From Breviolum minutum Mf 1.05b.01 (Eukaryota; Sar; Dinophyceae; Suessiales; Symbiodiniaceae), in contig DF239248.1 of the NCBI GenBank assembly GCA_000507305.1, positions 151,111-215,110 on the forward strand: 64,000 nucleotides of DNA, written 5' to 3'. Of this stretch, positions 54,540 through 63,869 are shown one piece after another. Position 1 is the first letter of the stretch, and each line of letters opens with the position of its first letter. Under the pieces are notes generated by a model, which did not search any database, was not told the DNA's origin, and saw only the letters and a list, made by a program, of their open reading frames with translations. The position numbers were made by a program, and so were the translations under genes.

Positions 54540-54652
54540 GGAAATAAACCCAGTAGAAGGGGACTTCTTGGCAACGTTTCCCTTCCAAATGGCCGAAATT
54601 TATGGCTTATAAATAGGGCTTGTGAACTACTTACGAACTAGGATGATCCTCC
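54540..54652. mobile_element. MITE family I, right part
   Basis: Ends GAACTAGGATGATCCTCCA; left end not found because it abuts the retroelement fragment. Confidence 0.5.
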
Positions 54653-54735
54653 ATGATTTCATGATCCCTGGGTTGGGATCCGGGATGGTCCAACTTGATC
54701 TCACGCATTCTCCATGCCCAAACCTGAGAATGCTA

Positions 54736-54836
54736 TTTGGATGTTTCCAAAAATAGGGGCACCCACTAATCATCCATTTTAGTAGGGTTTTCCATTATAA
54801 ACCATCTATTTTGGGGTATCCCTATTTTTGGAAGTA
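54736..54836 (-). mobile_element. MITE family D, copy 5
   Basis: Opposite interior orientation; TTTGGATGTTTCCAAAAATA left end, diverged right end. Confidence 0.65.
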
Positions 54837-55245
54837 CTTGCTTCTTGATAAGCCTGGTGTATCTGTGAGATGTTTTTCTTGAATAGAAAAAGATTGAAAA
54901 GCCATGTGTTCAGCAATTAAGATGCTAAATTAACCCTGGAAGTCTAAAGATCCCTTTTAAAAACATTGGTTTTTCACCAGAGACTACTACAAGTATCTTA
55001 AGTAGGGAAATTGAATCATCCAAAATTATTGACTATTATTTTGATAGTCTTTGACTTCCAGGGTCAAGCTAGAACCATGACAACTTCCTATCACTTGAAG
55101 ATGTGCCGAAAACAGACATGAAAGCTGCCCGAAGCTTGGTACACTGCAGTAGACTATCACAGCCATAGAGAATCCACCTAGTTGTCATGATATCTAGCAG
55201 GAACGACATAAAACTGGACATCGTTTGATGGCTATGTTAATATAC

Positions 55246-55390
55246 TAGGTGGGGCACCTACTGGTTATGATGGCAAGTTATTAACCCCTGTAAATGGCCT
55301 TATAAATGCGTAACTGCGGTTATAACCCCCTGTAAGTGGAGTTATAACCCTATACTTACAACTGGTAGGGGTCCACCTTGTAACCCAGAT
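55246..55390. mobile_element. Palindromic element (family J)
   Basis: AGGTGGGGCACCTACTGG and ACTGGTAGGGGTCCACCTT ends with GTTATAACCCC blocks. Related GTTATAAC-containing sequences lie near 41000-41105, 51180-51275 and 56250-56325. Confidence 0.55.
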
Positions 55391-55658
55391 ATCTACCGAA
55401 TCATTGGACAGGAATGCGCAATTCGGTGCAAATGTTCAACGGAGGGCGATCACTCCAATCTAATCTATGCACATATCTCGATACACAGAAAACAAGCATG
55501 TGCCATTAATAACAAGGCAAATAACAAAAATATATGCGCAGAAAAACAAAAACAACAAAGAAGTACAGGTGTCAATGCTTAAACAGCGTTGTCCAAATTA
55601 AATTAGTGAATCATCACAAAATCATGTCCTTTTTTGATAAAGAGTTGTTTTGTTACCC

Positions 55659-55780
55659 TGGCAAAACTTGGGTCCCAAACGCTTAAAAAGTTTAACTTTC
55701 AGTTGGTTACATTCATTCAACGCCTTCCTAAACTCAAAAAGTCAAAGGTCCTTTTTGGGGAACAATCTAAGACACTTGCT
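55659..55780 (+). repeat. Two-copy repeat, empty copy
   Basis: Shares GGTCCCAAACGCT, ACTTTCAGTT, ACTCAAAAAGT and ATCTAAGACT-type blocks in order with 59135-59378, but lacks the family A insertion found there. Confidence 0.65.
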
Positions 55781-55854
55781 ATTTCGAAAGGGCATTGGAC
55801 TTGGAGATTTGAGACTTGAGCAACGTGAAGGTTGAACCCTTGTGATACTGTTGG

Positions 55855-55975
55855 TGGTTCGGAAAATCCGGCGGTCACCTGTTGAGGGAAGGGTAGTTTA
55901 TCCCAGTATGTACGTGGCTTTTATTCCTTTCTGGTGGTTGTTTGGGATTTCTGAACCATCAACAATCAACAGTAT
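55855..55975. mobile_element. MITE family M, copy 2
   Basis: ATACTGTTGGTGGTTCGGAA and TTTCTGAACCATCAACAATC ends, with an extra AACAATC near the right tip. Confidence 0.72.
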
Positions 55976-56992
55976 GAACCATGAACTCCTGATTGGTTCA
56001 TGATTTGATCCTTAATTCTTTCATGGCTTATGAACAAAATCCTATATAACTGCTGGATATACTCACTATATATTTGGATAGGATAAATCGTCCCTTTTCT
56101 TCCAAGTAGATCGTCACCCGGAAAATTGCTGGGGTGACATTTCCGAGGATTAGGTTTCACAGCGTTTGATCTAGTAATTCTACGGTCGAATTCTGTGAAT
56201 TTGAAACCATGTTCCTGAACATTTTCAGGCAAAACTGCAAGGTGAACCCCCTACTAGTTAGACATGGGATATATATAATCCCTATACATGGCCTTATAAA
56301 TGAGTAACTGGGGTTATTTCACCCCTAAAAGAAAACGGCAAATTTGAGTCGATGATTTTCCTCTTCCAAAGGTGGGATATGTGATCATTGGAGGATAATT
56401 TTCACAAAACGTGACCGAATCAAATTGGAGTCGGGACTTTGCTGTGTCCGTTCCAATGAAACTTCTCCAACATACTTGAGGTTTCGTTTGAATTTGAGTA
56501 GAAATAAATAAAATGATAGGAAACAAAACCATCTAAACAACAAATCTCCATCAATTTTGAGCTCCAAATCTTCGTTTTACCTACATATATTTTTGAGGTT
56601 CCATCATCAGGGTCTATGGCAGATTTACCTGACATTGATCTCATAAGAATCGACCATTCATCTGGCCAAATTATAATACACCAACCTAGGTTTCCCTGAA
56701 ATAAGGGGATTTCTCTTACCAAACCACCATTTGGGTCGCTATAATTTGACCAGATTCATGTAGGTAAACCTACGTATAGCGGCAGCCCATTCCTGACAAA
56801 CAAAAAAAAACTTGTGGCACCTCTTCCTGGTGATCTTGCAGATAGTCGAAATGTTCCAAGGCTGCTTCACCCTTGGTGTATTTTTGTCACGCGGAGGAGA
56901 CAGACATTGAAATGGTTGGAACTTCCGAAGGAAATATTAAGTTATATCAAGTTGTGTATCATGTGATACTTAAGATAGGTTCAAAAAAACAC

Positions 56993-57063
56993 TCAATGTA
57001 TGGTAAATTTACCTACATTTATCATTCAAATAACCAAATGTAGGTAAATTATACGATACATTT
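56993..57063. mobile_element. MITE family C, copy 6
   Basis: Arms AATGTATGGTAAATTTACC and AAATGTAGGTAAATTATACG; a short palindrome. Confidence 0.7.
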
Positions 57064-57130
57064 CAGGAAAAAATGTATCCATTTTGGAATCACTTGGATT
57101 ATATGTTGATAGTATGTATATATGACAAGG

Positions 57131-57213
57131 TCCACCTATGGTATATTAGTTTACCAACATGTCTCATAAAACTCAACCAAATGTGGTAAATGTATCATAC
57201 ATGAATCTTATGG
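57131..57213. mobile_element. MITE family C, copy 7 (diverged)
   Basis: CCACCTATGGTATATTAG and TGGTAAATGTATCATACATG arms. Confidence 0.55.
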
Positions 57214-57355
57214 TATATATAAATGATAAATGGGACATTCATGTTTTTTCTAATTTTGGATGATGACTATCTTTGAATCTTTGTTGATATCTTTTGTCCC
57301 ATGTTTCACGATTGAAATCCAAACGGAGAACTTCCGTGTTTTTTCTTCCTCAAAG

Positions 57356-57453
57356 CTAGTTGGTGGTTTCAACCCATCTGAAAAATATTGGTCAAATTGG
57401 ATCATTTCCCCAAATAGGGATGAACATAAAAAATATATGAAACCACCACCTTG
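57356..57453 (+). mobile_element. MITE family A, copy 17
   Basis: Complete, with AAAG target duplication on both sides. Confidence 0.82.
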
Positions 57454-57648
57454 AAAGGAATTTGGAACCCCAACCGGAAAAAAACATGTCGTCTTTTTTT
57501 GTTGGCACCTCGTCTACCATGTCTTGCGCTTGATTCTTCACATGCCGTGCCTGTGGGAAAAAAAAACAATCGGTTGGAACTCCGCCCCAGCGGCTGGCAC
57601 CGGTTTTAAACTGTGGGAAGTTGGGGAGTTCCCTTTTTTCATGACTTG

Positions 57649-57752
57649 TACCCTCTGGTAAACTAACATAGCAATGGAAAAATCCACCATTTTGATGGTA
57701 TTTACTAGGAAAGATAAGATTTTCATGGGCTATGTTAGTTTGCCAGAGGGTA
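57649..57752 (+). mobile_element. MITE family E, copy 12
   Basis: TACCCTCTGGTAAACTAACA and TGTTAGTTTGCCAGAGGGTA, perfect 20-bp inverted ends. Confidence 0.82.
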
Positions 57753-58088
57753 AGGCCTCCATAAACCTGATGTTTATTTTTTCAAGAATGGACAAACATG
57801 GGGGATGTGGAATGGAGGGATTTGCATGAATTCCCGTATCGCCTAGATTGTTGTCGAGTAATATGGTTGCTTAAGAAAGATGGCAGCCATCAGCAATACT
57901 AGTGTTGTTTTGCTATAGCATATAGTCATATAGTTATTGTTTCTGCCACATGTGTTGAGTAAGGGAAACAAATGGAATTCATACGTGCATTGATTATTTG
58001 CCACCTAAACTTTGAACAAAATCATGCTGAAATATATTCAAAGTACATCACCTGACCAAGTAGCCTCCTGATTTTCTTATATCCCAAT

Positions 58089-58186
58089 CTAGGTTGTGGT
58101 TTCAACCATCTAAAAATATGAGTCAAATTGGAAATATTCCCCAATTTTCGGGGTGAAAATACAAGATGTTTGAAACTACCACCCAG
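58089..58186 (+). mobile_element. MITE family A, copy 18
   Basis: Complete, CTAGGTTGTGGTTTCAACC to GAAACTACCACCCAG, with CAAT target duplication. A coding-like frame starts at its right edge. Confidence 0.85.
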
Positions 58187-58396
58187 CAATGTGTTTTAGT
58201 TGGTGATGATGGAACTTCCTATGGAAATTTGCCATCAACCAATCAACCAAACCAGCCCAAGAAAAACCCAAACGACGTTCCACTGCCCACCATCAAGACT
58301 TCAGGAGGATCACCACCACCAGGCAATTCAGACTGCGAGCATTTTGAAAAAGGTGGGACCAGGCATTGGGACCAACCAGGGCAGTTGTTCTGGTGA
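58187..58396 (+). CDS. Exon starting exactly at a MITE end, unknown
   Basis: A 70-codon plus frame begins at the last base of a family A element whose end (ACCACCCAG) could serve as splice acceptor. It reads CVLVGDDGTSYGNLPSTNQP, NPNDVPLPTIKTSGGSPPPG and DCEHFEKGGTRHWDQPGQLF before TGA. The composition is polar and Pro/Gly/Asn-rich, like a linker or disordered region. An alternative plus frame is richer in His/Met/Ile. Function unknown. Confidence 0.42.
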   Translation, partial: QCVLVGDDGTSYGNLPSTNQPNQPKKNPNDVPLPTIKTSGGSPPPGNSDCEHFEKGGTRHWDQPGQLFW

Positions 58397-58476
58397 TGCA
58401 AAAATGGTTGATGGGATGATCCATTCCATATGCATCGACATGAAGATCATGAAGATCATGAAGACTGAAGGATGCA

Positions 58477-58581
58477 TACACCCTGGAAGATTAACATGGA
58501 ACCTACAAATCACCCATTTAGAAAGGAAAATGATCTTCCAAACCTTCATTTTTGGGTTCCATGTTAATCTTCAGGGGTGTA
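58477..58581 (+). mobile_element. MITE family E, copy 13
   Basis: TACACCCTGGAAGATTAACA and TGTTAATCTTCAGGGGTGTA ends; interior close to copy 9. Confidence 0.78.
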
Positions 58582-58689
58582 AGACTGGGGTGGGGTTTTA
58601 GAATCACCAAAATCCTACGGTTTTCTCAACGGTTAAACTCCAGGGATGGCTGGCATCTCAGAACCTCCTGACCGAAACCATCTATGGGA

Positions 58690-58772
58690 CGAACGGTAAA
58701 TTTACCGATCCATGAATGGTTGATCTGTATGGTAAATGTAGGTAAATATACCATACACGGATGGTATGGGTG
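58690..58772. mobile_element. MITE family C, copy 8
   Basis: Ends in GTAGGTAAATATACCATACA and ATGGTATGGG; the left arm is diverged (CGGTAAATTTACCGATCC). Confidence 0.6.
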
Positions 58773-59134
58773 AGTCATTTTTGCGAAAATATAGTAACCC
58801 ATAGTAATCCACTAATATCACATAAAAAAAATCTACTTAAAAAAATCGACACGATTGAATTCTCTTCAACTCAGCCGAAACTTTACGCACTAACACCCTA
58901 CTTGGATGTCCCAGGAAGTTAGTAAAAGGTTAGTAAGTGGCTTATATAATGCCAATATACAGATACACCATTTATAAGTAGGTAATAACCCATTGATCCT
59001 AACCATTGATCCTAACTTCCAACGGGACATGCAAGCATACGATGGCCCATGGCTTCCCAAAGAAATCTCTTGCAGAAGTCCCCCATTTTCAAGTGAACCT
59101 GGCCGTTTGTTTAACCAAGTCCACAATCGATATA

Positions 59135-59378
59135 AATCTTGGCAGAACTTAGGTCCCAAACGCTCGATAAAAGATGGAAACACTTTCAGTTCAGGTTATA
59201 TTTTGAAAACAAAAACCTAGTTGGTGGTACCAACCCAGTTGAAAAATATTAGTCAAATTGGATCATTTCCCCAGGCAAGGGTGAAAATAAAAAATATTTG
59301 AAACCACCACCTAGAAACCCCATCTCAACTCAAAAAGTGAAGTTGCTCCTTTCTGGGAACATCTAAGACTTGTAGCAT
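59135..59378 (+). repeat. Two-copy repeat, copy carrying a MITE
   Basis: Same blocks as 55659-55780, interrupted by the family A element at 59217-59314 between ACTTTCAGTT and ACTCAAAAAGT. The left part reads open as NRYKSWQNLGPKRSIKDG but is probably non-coding. Confidence 0.65.
59217..59314 (+). mobile_element. MITE family A, copy 19, in a two-copy repeat
   Basis: Complete, with AAAC target duplication. It sits inside a repeat whose other copy (55659-55780) lacks the insertion. Confidence 0.88.
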
Positions 59379-59498
59379 AATAGTTTTTGAATCCCCTATA
59401 GCTTGGGTTGTCCCCCCCAAGCTAAGTGTGGCAAATAAAGGTTTATAGGGATCCCAGCAAAACATGTGATTTGGATTGACAACAATAACCTGGAAAAG

Positions 59499-59600
59499 AA
59501 AACGGAATCTCCAAAGGCATCTGGTCTATCCCGTCATCATGAGTACTTGCTCATATTCGAGAGGAGAAAAATGCCCAATATTTGGTTCCACCATTTGTAG
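59499..59600 (+). CDS. Short exon-like stretch, unknown
   Basis: Plus frame reads KTESPKASGLSRHHEYLLIF and ERRKMPNIWFHHL, ending at TAG or at a donor-like GTAGGA two bases before it. Probably followed by the open frame at 59645-59875. Not recognised. Confidence 0.35.
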   Translation, partial: KTESPKASGLSRHHEYLLIFERRKMPNIWFHHL

Positions 59601-59644
59601 GATTCATGATTCATGTTTAAAAAAAAGGTGTACAATTTACAGTT

Positions 59645-59875
59645 GTGTTTTTTGCTGAATCAGGATCAATTATATATCTTACTTATACACTGGTAGAAGC
59701 ATGCACCATGAAGTTCGGGATGTATGATAATTTTTTCCCCAAACTCCCGCACAACAAAAAAAAACACACACCTCAAACTCCAACAACGGAGATGTTCGAA
59801 AATTCTTGGGTTGTCTTCTCAGATTTGGGAAGATATTCAGGTTCCAAGCCATTGGTTTTGACAGGCGATCCTTGA
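59645..59875 (+). CDS. Terminal exon-like open frame, unknown
   Basis: Contains an acceptor-like GAATCAG near its start, then SIIYLTYTLVEACTMKFGMY, NFFPKLPHNKKKHTPQTPTT and EMFENSWVVFSDLGRYSGSK to TGA. Mixed hydrophobic and charged content looks coding. It could be joined to the stretch at 59499-59600, although the simple join changes frame. Function unknown. Confidence 0.4.
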   Translation: MFFAESGSIIYLTYTLVEACTMKFGMYDNFFPKLPHNKKKHTPQTPTTEMFENSWVVFSDLGRYSGSKPLVLTGDP

Positions 59876-60301
59876 TCCATCACCTGCTTGCTACCTTCAA
59901 TGATGAACAGCCCTAAGAATCAAAGAATTGGTACCCTTCAACTTAGATTTGCTTAAATGCCTTCCCAAATTGGTGATTTACCCATGGTATCATCCCGTAA
60001 ACAATCACCTTACTTAAACAAACACAAGATGATTGGAGCCTCCAAAAAACGAGGGGGGTGAATGCATTTGTTTTTGCCAGGCGGGGTGTTTGGGTCCTCA
60101 AAATAGCTAAGGCGAAGGTTTGAAGTCGGATTTTGAGGGAGGGGTCGTTTGACACCAACCAAGACACTTCACTTTTTCTCGTGTCTTTCCTTCAACAAAT
60201 AACCATGTACATTTCAGCATCAAGTTTGATCCCCACGAATATTGGAAATTCAAAAAAGAGGTCACTCAAACCACCTTGAAAAATAGGATCTATCTAGTAA
60301 T

Positions 60302-60402
60302 CTACTTGGTAGCTTCAACCCCAACCTATTCTACAAAATCAACTTTGGATCATTTTCCCAAGTAAAAGTCGACATGATTTAACAAAATAAACACATCTTT
60401 GA
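60302..60402 (+). mobile_element. MITE family A, copy 20 (decayed)
   Basis: Diverged ACTTGGTAGCTTCAACCCC left end and TTGGATCATTTTCCCAAG core; right end CATCTTTGAACG barely recognisable. Confidence 0.45.
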
Positions 60403-60671
60403 ACGCCCCGTCTGTCAGTTGTGGGGCTCCTGGTGGCCCTTTTGGTGGATTTTATTGATGACCTTTTTTTCAAGGGTTAAGGTTTGTGACCTCCATGGGC
60501 GTGTGCGTGTGATCAAGCTAGGCCACGAGCTAAAGAAGCTGGAAGCCATATGAATCATATATCATATATCTGTATATGATATATGCTAAGTATCAACTAA
60601 ACTTAAATCCAAGTTGAAATGCAATGTGGATATATTTCACCAATATGCATCACTGAATCGGCAATCCTAAA

Positions 60672-60774
60672 CAATCCGTGTAGTATGGTATATTCACCTA
60701 TCTACACTGTCACTACATTTACCATTGAAAAACATCAGCCAAATGAGAGTAAACATACCTTACATGGATCCTAT
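60672..60774. mobile_element. MITE family C, copy 9
   Basis: GTATGGTATATTCACCTATC and AGTAAACATACCTTACATGG arms. Lies in the predicted intron downstream of the exon at 60816-60944. Confidence 0.65.
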
Positions 60775-60815
60775 ATATATATATCATATATATATTATAT
60801 ATGCGAATTACCCAC

Positions 60816-60944
60816 CTGCCAAAACTCCAGATCCACATTCCCCGAAGAAACCTTCCGTAAGAGTTCATTCAAACTTCTCGTCATGGAGTTCACCAAATCC
60901 CAATCTGCAGACGCGAAAGATGCGGTTTGGGAGTTTTGTTTCAT
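60816..60944 (-). CDS. Exon with consensus donor, unknown
   Basis: From an ATG at 60944 the frame reads MKQNSQTASFASADWDLVNS, MTRSLNELLRKVSSGNVDLE and FWQ, ending at a consensus donor (CAG|GTGGGT at 60815-60810). A GTTAG acceptor-like site lies just upstream, so it may be internal rather than first. The predicted intron downstream contains a family C MITE (60672-60774). Not recognised. Confidence 0.48.
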
Positions 60945-61055
60945 GGCGACCGTCAACCTAACCCCCCAACATACCCTGACAGAAATAGCCGGCCTTTTTA
61001 CGGGCTCGTTAACCATTTGGGCTGAGGTCTAAACTCCCATTATTTCCATACGATA

Positions 61056-61145
61056 GGGGATGGTCATCCCCTCAATAGTAGGGGTTTATATACCAATTAC
61101 AAGGATTCCCGGATTCCCTATTAAAGGTGGGATGACCATCCCCAA
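61056..61145. mobile_element. Palindromic element
   Basis: GGGGATGGTCATCCC and GGGATGACCATCCCC arms around a TAGGGGTTTATAT interior. Confidence 0.5.
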
Positions 61146-61309
61146 CATAGGGAGTTTTGACCCTTCCCTTTCCTTAGGCCGGCTACATCTTAACCCTGGT
61201 TTCGTGGAGGGTACTTTAACGGTTGACCAGCCAATGATTGCTTGGAAAAAATCAACTCAAAAGTGCTTCTCAGGAAAGGTAGCAAAAACATATTACCCAA
61301 ACCCATAAG

Positions 61310-61845
61310 GTCCATGGGACACTCTTGTTATATGTAGGAATACATGGTCCTTGTTGATTTTTAGTGGGATCTTTTTGTAAGGGGAATATGCCTTTTTTTG
61401 TCTGAATGGACCTACGTGGATGATCTTGTGGGAAAATGGTGAGTTGCCATGGTCACAAGAGAAAGTAAAACAACTCTTTTTTAGTTACGCTGTTACAATT
61501 CCAAATATATATATATATGTATGTATATATTATCTGCCGCGTTTTCGTTTTCAAGGGGGCAAACTGTTTGTCTGTTTGAGAGGGGCGATATTTTCAGATT
61601 AATTTCGATGACATGTTGTTCCAGCACCGTGGTGACCCATAGGTTCCAAGGAACCCGGTATATTTACCTACTAAATGATTAAGTTTTCTGCTACATGCAG
61701 GGAAATCTTATACCGGAATGGACCATAACATATAACAGTAATATAGATACTATGGGCTAGGAACAAACAGTCACAACATGTCACAGGCTTAATTTTGACC
61801 AGAGTTCCATCCAGTGGCCCAGTTTGTAATGATGTTTCCACTTCT
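61310..61845. other. No gene seen
   Basis: A decayed family C-like stretch at about 61630-61715 and a short TA run. Confidence 0.35.
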
Positions 61846-61846
61846 C

Positions 61847-61848
61847 TG

Positions 61849-61885
<37 letters not shown>

Positions 61886-61886
61886 G
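61847..61886. repeat. TAG trinucleotide microsatellite
   Basis: About 12 TAG/GTA units in a row. Confidence 0.85.
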
Positions 61887-61899
61887 AGTAATTAGTAGA

Positions 61900-62560
61900 A
61901 ATAGTAGAAATATTGTTGTGTCAGTATCCCTTACCTTCTTGTACCTACCCGACCGCCTACGGCTGCTTCTCGATACCCAGCAGCTTCACCGGCTTTGGTC
62001 TCAGTGGTTCATTAAATCAGTGGCTTGGTCTCTTGGTCCATTGGATGTTTCATCTGTCCATCCTGGGTGTGATTTCCAATCTTCAGAAAGTTTACTAAAT
62101 CATTTGATTCTATATTTTAAAATCAGCGCATCAGAAATGCGAGTGAAGAAAGTGTCCCAACATATTTGCAATGTCAAACATGTTGTTCCAATTAGTTATA
62201 TAAAATGCCGTGCTGATCGAAACCTGTGTGTAGTTTCTTAATTCCCAAGCCTATTATGAAAACAAATTGGTACTTTTCAATTGCCAATCAACAGTATAAA
62301 CTTCGGCTGTTCGTTTTTTGGAGTCCGATTTTCTGTAATTTGAAACGAATATGAAGTAATCGTATCTTTCGCATCCCTTACCCAAAGGAGTTTCTTCTTG
62401 CTTAGTTGAAAAAATACAAGTGTTACAAAAAAAATGCAACTATTGTAGTGGGTCTTCTTCCCAAAGCTTCGAACCCAGTTCACAAGCGTTGACTACCTCA
62501 ACAATTTTGCGAACATGTTTTCTGCTTTGCTAGGTGAGGCAAGTCCCCGGTTCACTAGCC
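61900..62560. other. Weak open frames only
   Basis: Open frames on both strands (plus to 62241, minus 62254-62483) lack consistent coding character or splice signals. Confidence 0.3.
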
Positions 62561-62561
62561 C

Positions 62562-62660
62562 AAACCATCCATGGGACTGGTGTATTTACCTACATGAATG
62601 GTTTATCTTTATGGCAAATGTAGATAAATATATGAAATTTCCATACATGGATTGTTTGAG
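62562..62660. mobile_element. MITE family C, copy 10
   Basis: AAACCATCCATGGGACTGG...TATTTACCTACATG and CCATACATGGATTGTTT arms; 16 bp upstream of a small hairpin repeat. Confidence 0.68.
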
Positions 62661-62676
62661 TATAGGGTTCCTGGCT

Positions 62677-62724
62677 CACCTCCTGAGAATAGCAATGGAT
62701 CCTAAATACAATGCTGAGGAGGTG
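62677..62724. repeat. Small hairpin repeat, copy 2
   Basis: CACCTCCT pairs with AGGAGGTG; the loop holds ATCCTAAATACAATGCTG as in copy 1. One stem pair differs between copies on both sides. Confidence 0.6.
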
Positions 62725-62994
62725 ATTATGCACCACAAACATTCCCTGACGGTATCACTGGACCCCTAGGGATTGAAATTGCCTAAAAACCTGCTTTGTT
62801 GATGAGTTGAAGTGCATCAACTTTAACTGAAAAATCAGCATTTGTGTGAAGAAACACGTGGTTTTTTGTATGTGTTGGTCACACATCATGAGCTAGTCGC
62901 TCAGGGGAAAAAACAACTTGACACGTGCAATCCATGAAGGAATTTCATTCTTTACCAACAAACAACCTAAGGGATGGTCATACCAAACTTACTT

Positions 62995-63115
62995 AAGATC
63001 TGGCCAAATTACAATATTTCACCAGCCTAGATTTTTCGGAAATAAGGGAATTTTCCTTCCTCAGCTACCTTTCGAGGAAAATCAGACGTGTGAGGCCGTT
63101 TTAACTTGACCAGAA
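62995..63115. repeat. Dispersed repeat family F, copy 1
   Basis: TCTGGCCAAATTACAATA left side and TTTTAACTTGACCAGA right side (inverted), with CAGCCTAGATTT inside. Matching sequences at about 56655-56755, 36565-36650 and 10600-10680. Confidence 0.55.
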
Positions 63116-63243
63116 AGACTGGCAATGGAATCTTTCAATCATTGCCAGATTCCTCCCTCATGTAACTCAATCCAGACTTCGTTCGTGTTCCGCAAAGGTC
63201 AGGGTGGATAAAGCTATCGATCCCTACCATTTTCTCCGGAAAT

Positions 63244-63315
63244 TGTCCTTCCTGAAACTAACAAACATAGCAGCTGAGAATGGCAGGTTGGAAGACGATC
63301 GTTTCCTTTTTCTAT
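63244..63315 (+). mobile_element. MITE family E fragment
   Basis: TTCCTGAAACTAACAAACAT left end and GCAGGTTGGAAGACG interior; right end missing. Confidence 0.45.
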
Positions 63316-63477
63316 GCAAGTTTGGTGAAACAACTCAGCAAAAAGGTGTTTTTTCATCTTCAATCCCTTAAAGTCCCCGGGGAAAAAAAAATCTCCAAAA
63401 AACGACCATCACCCCATGTTTCATGATCGAAACGACGTTAAAGCCTGGTGAATCCACGGTGCCGGCATGTGAAGATG

Positions 63478-63730
63478 CTATCCTCTGAGAATCGATTGTT
63501 GGTGCTTCTCGGGTTGGTAAAGTGCCACGTTGCTAACGCTCTTCTGACCAACCATCTGATGTTGGCACACAGCCGTTGGATCTGCACCCACGCTCTTCCG
63601 ACCAAAACCTTTCCACCCGAGCCTTGGGTCATCAATGCCAACTTCAAGCATGCTCATAAATTCTAATGGCAACAGTGTTAATAGAAACCCGGACCGTGTC
63701 ATCTTCTCACCTTCGTCGTTCTTTGATATC
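63478..63730 (-). CDS. Exon-like frame downstream of the edge gene
   Basis: Begins after a pyrimidine-rich acceptor (TTCACGCTTTAG) and runs open to TAG at 63478: ISKNDEGEKMTRSGFLLTLL, LEVGIDDPRLGWKGFGRKSV and SNVALYQPEKHQQSILRG. A perfect donor-like AAG|GTGAGA sits 20 bp inside, so the true exon could be tiny and the rest intron. A second minus frame is open over part of it. Possibly the last exon of the gene entering from the right edge. Confidence 0.38.
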
Positions 63731-63869
63731 CTAAAGCGTGAAGTCAGCAAATGAAAGAGTTCAGCGAAGGGAGTGATGAGAAATTATGATTCAGCCATTC
63801 ACCATCATTCACCCAGGTGTCAGAATCAATGAGACATATAGATCTAGTTGCTACAACGACTACGCTGTT

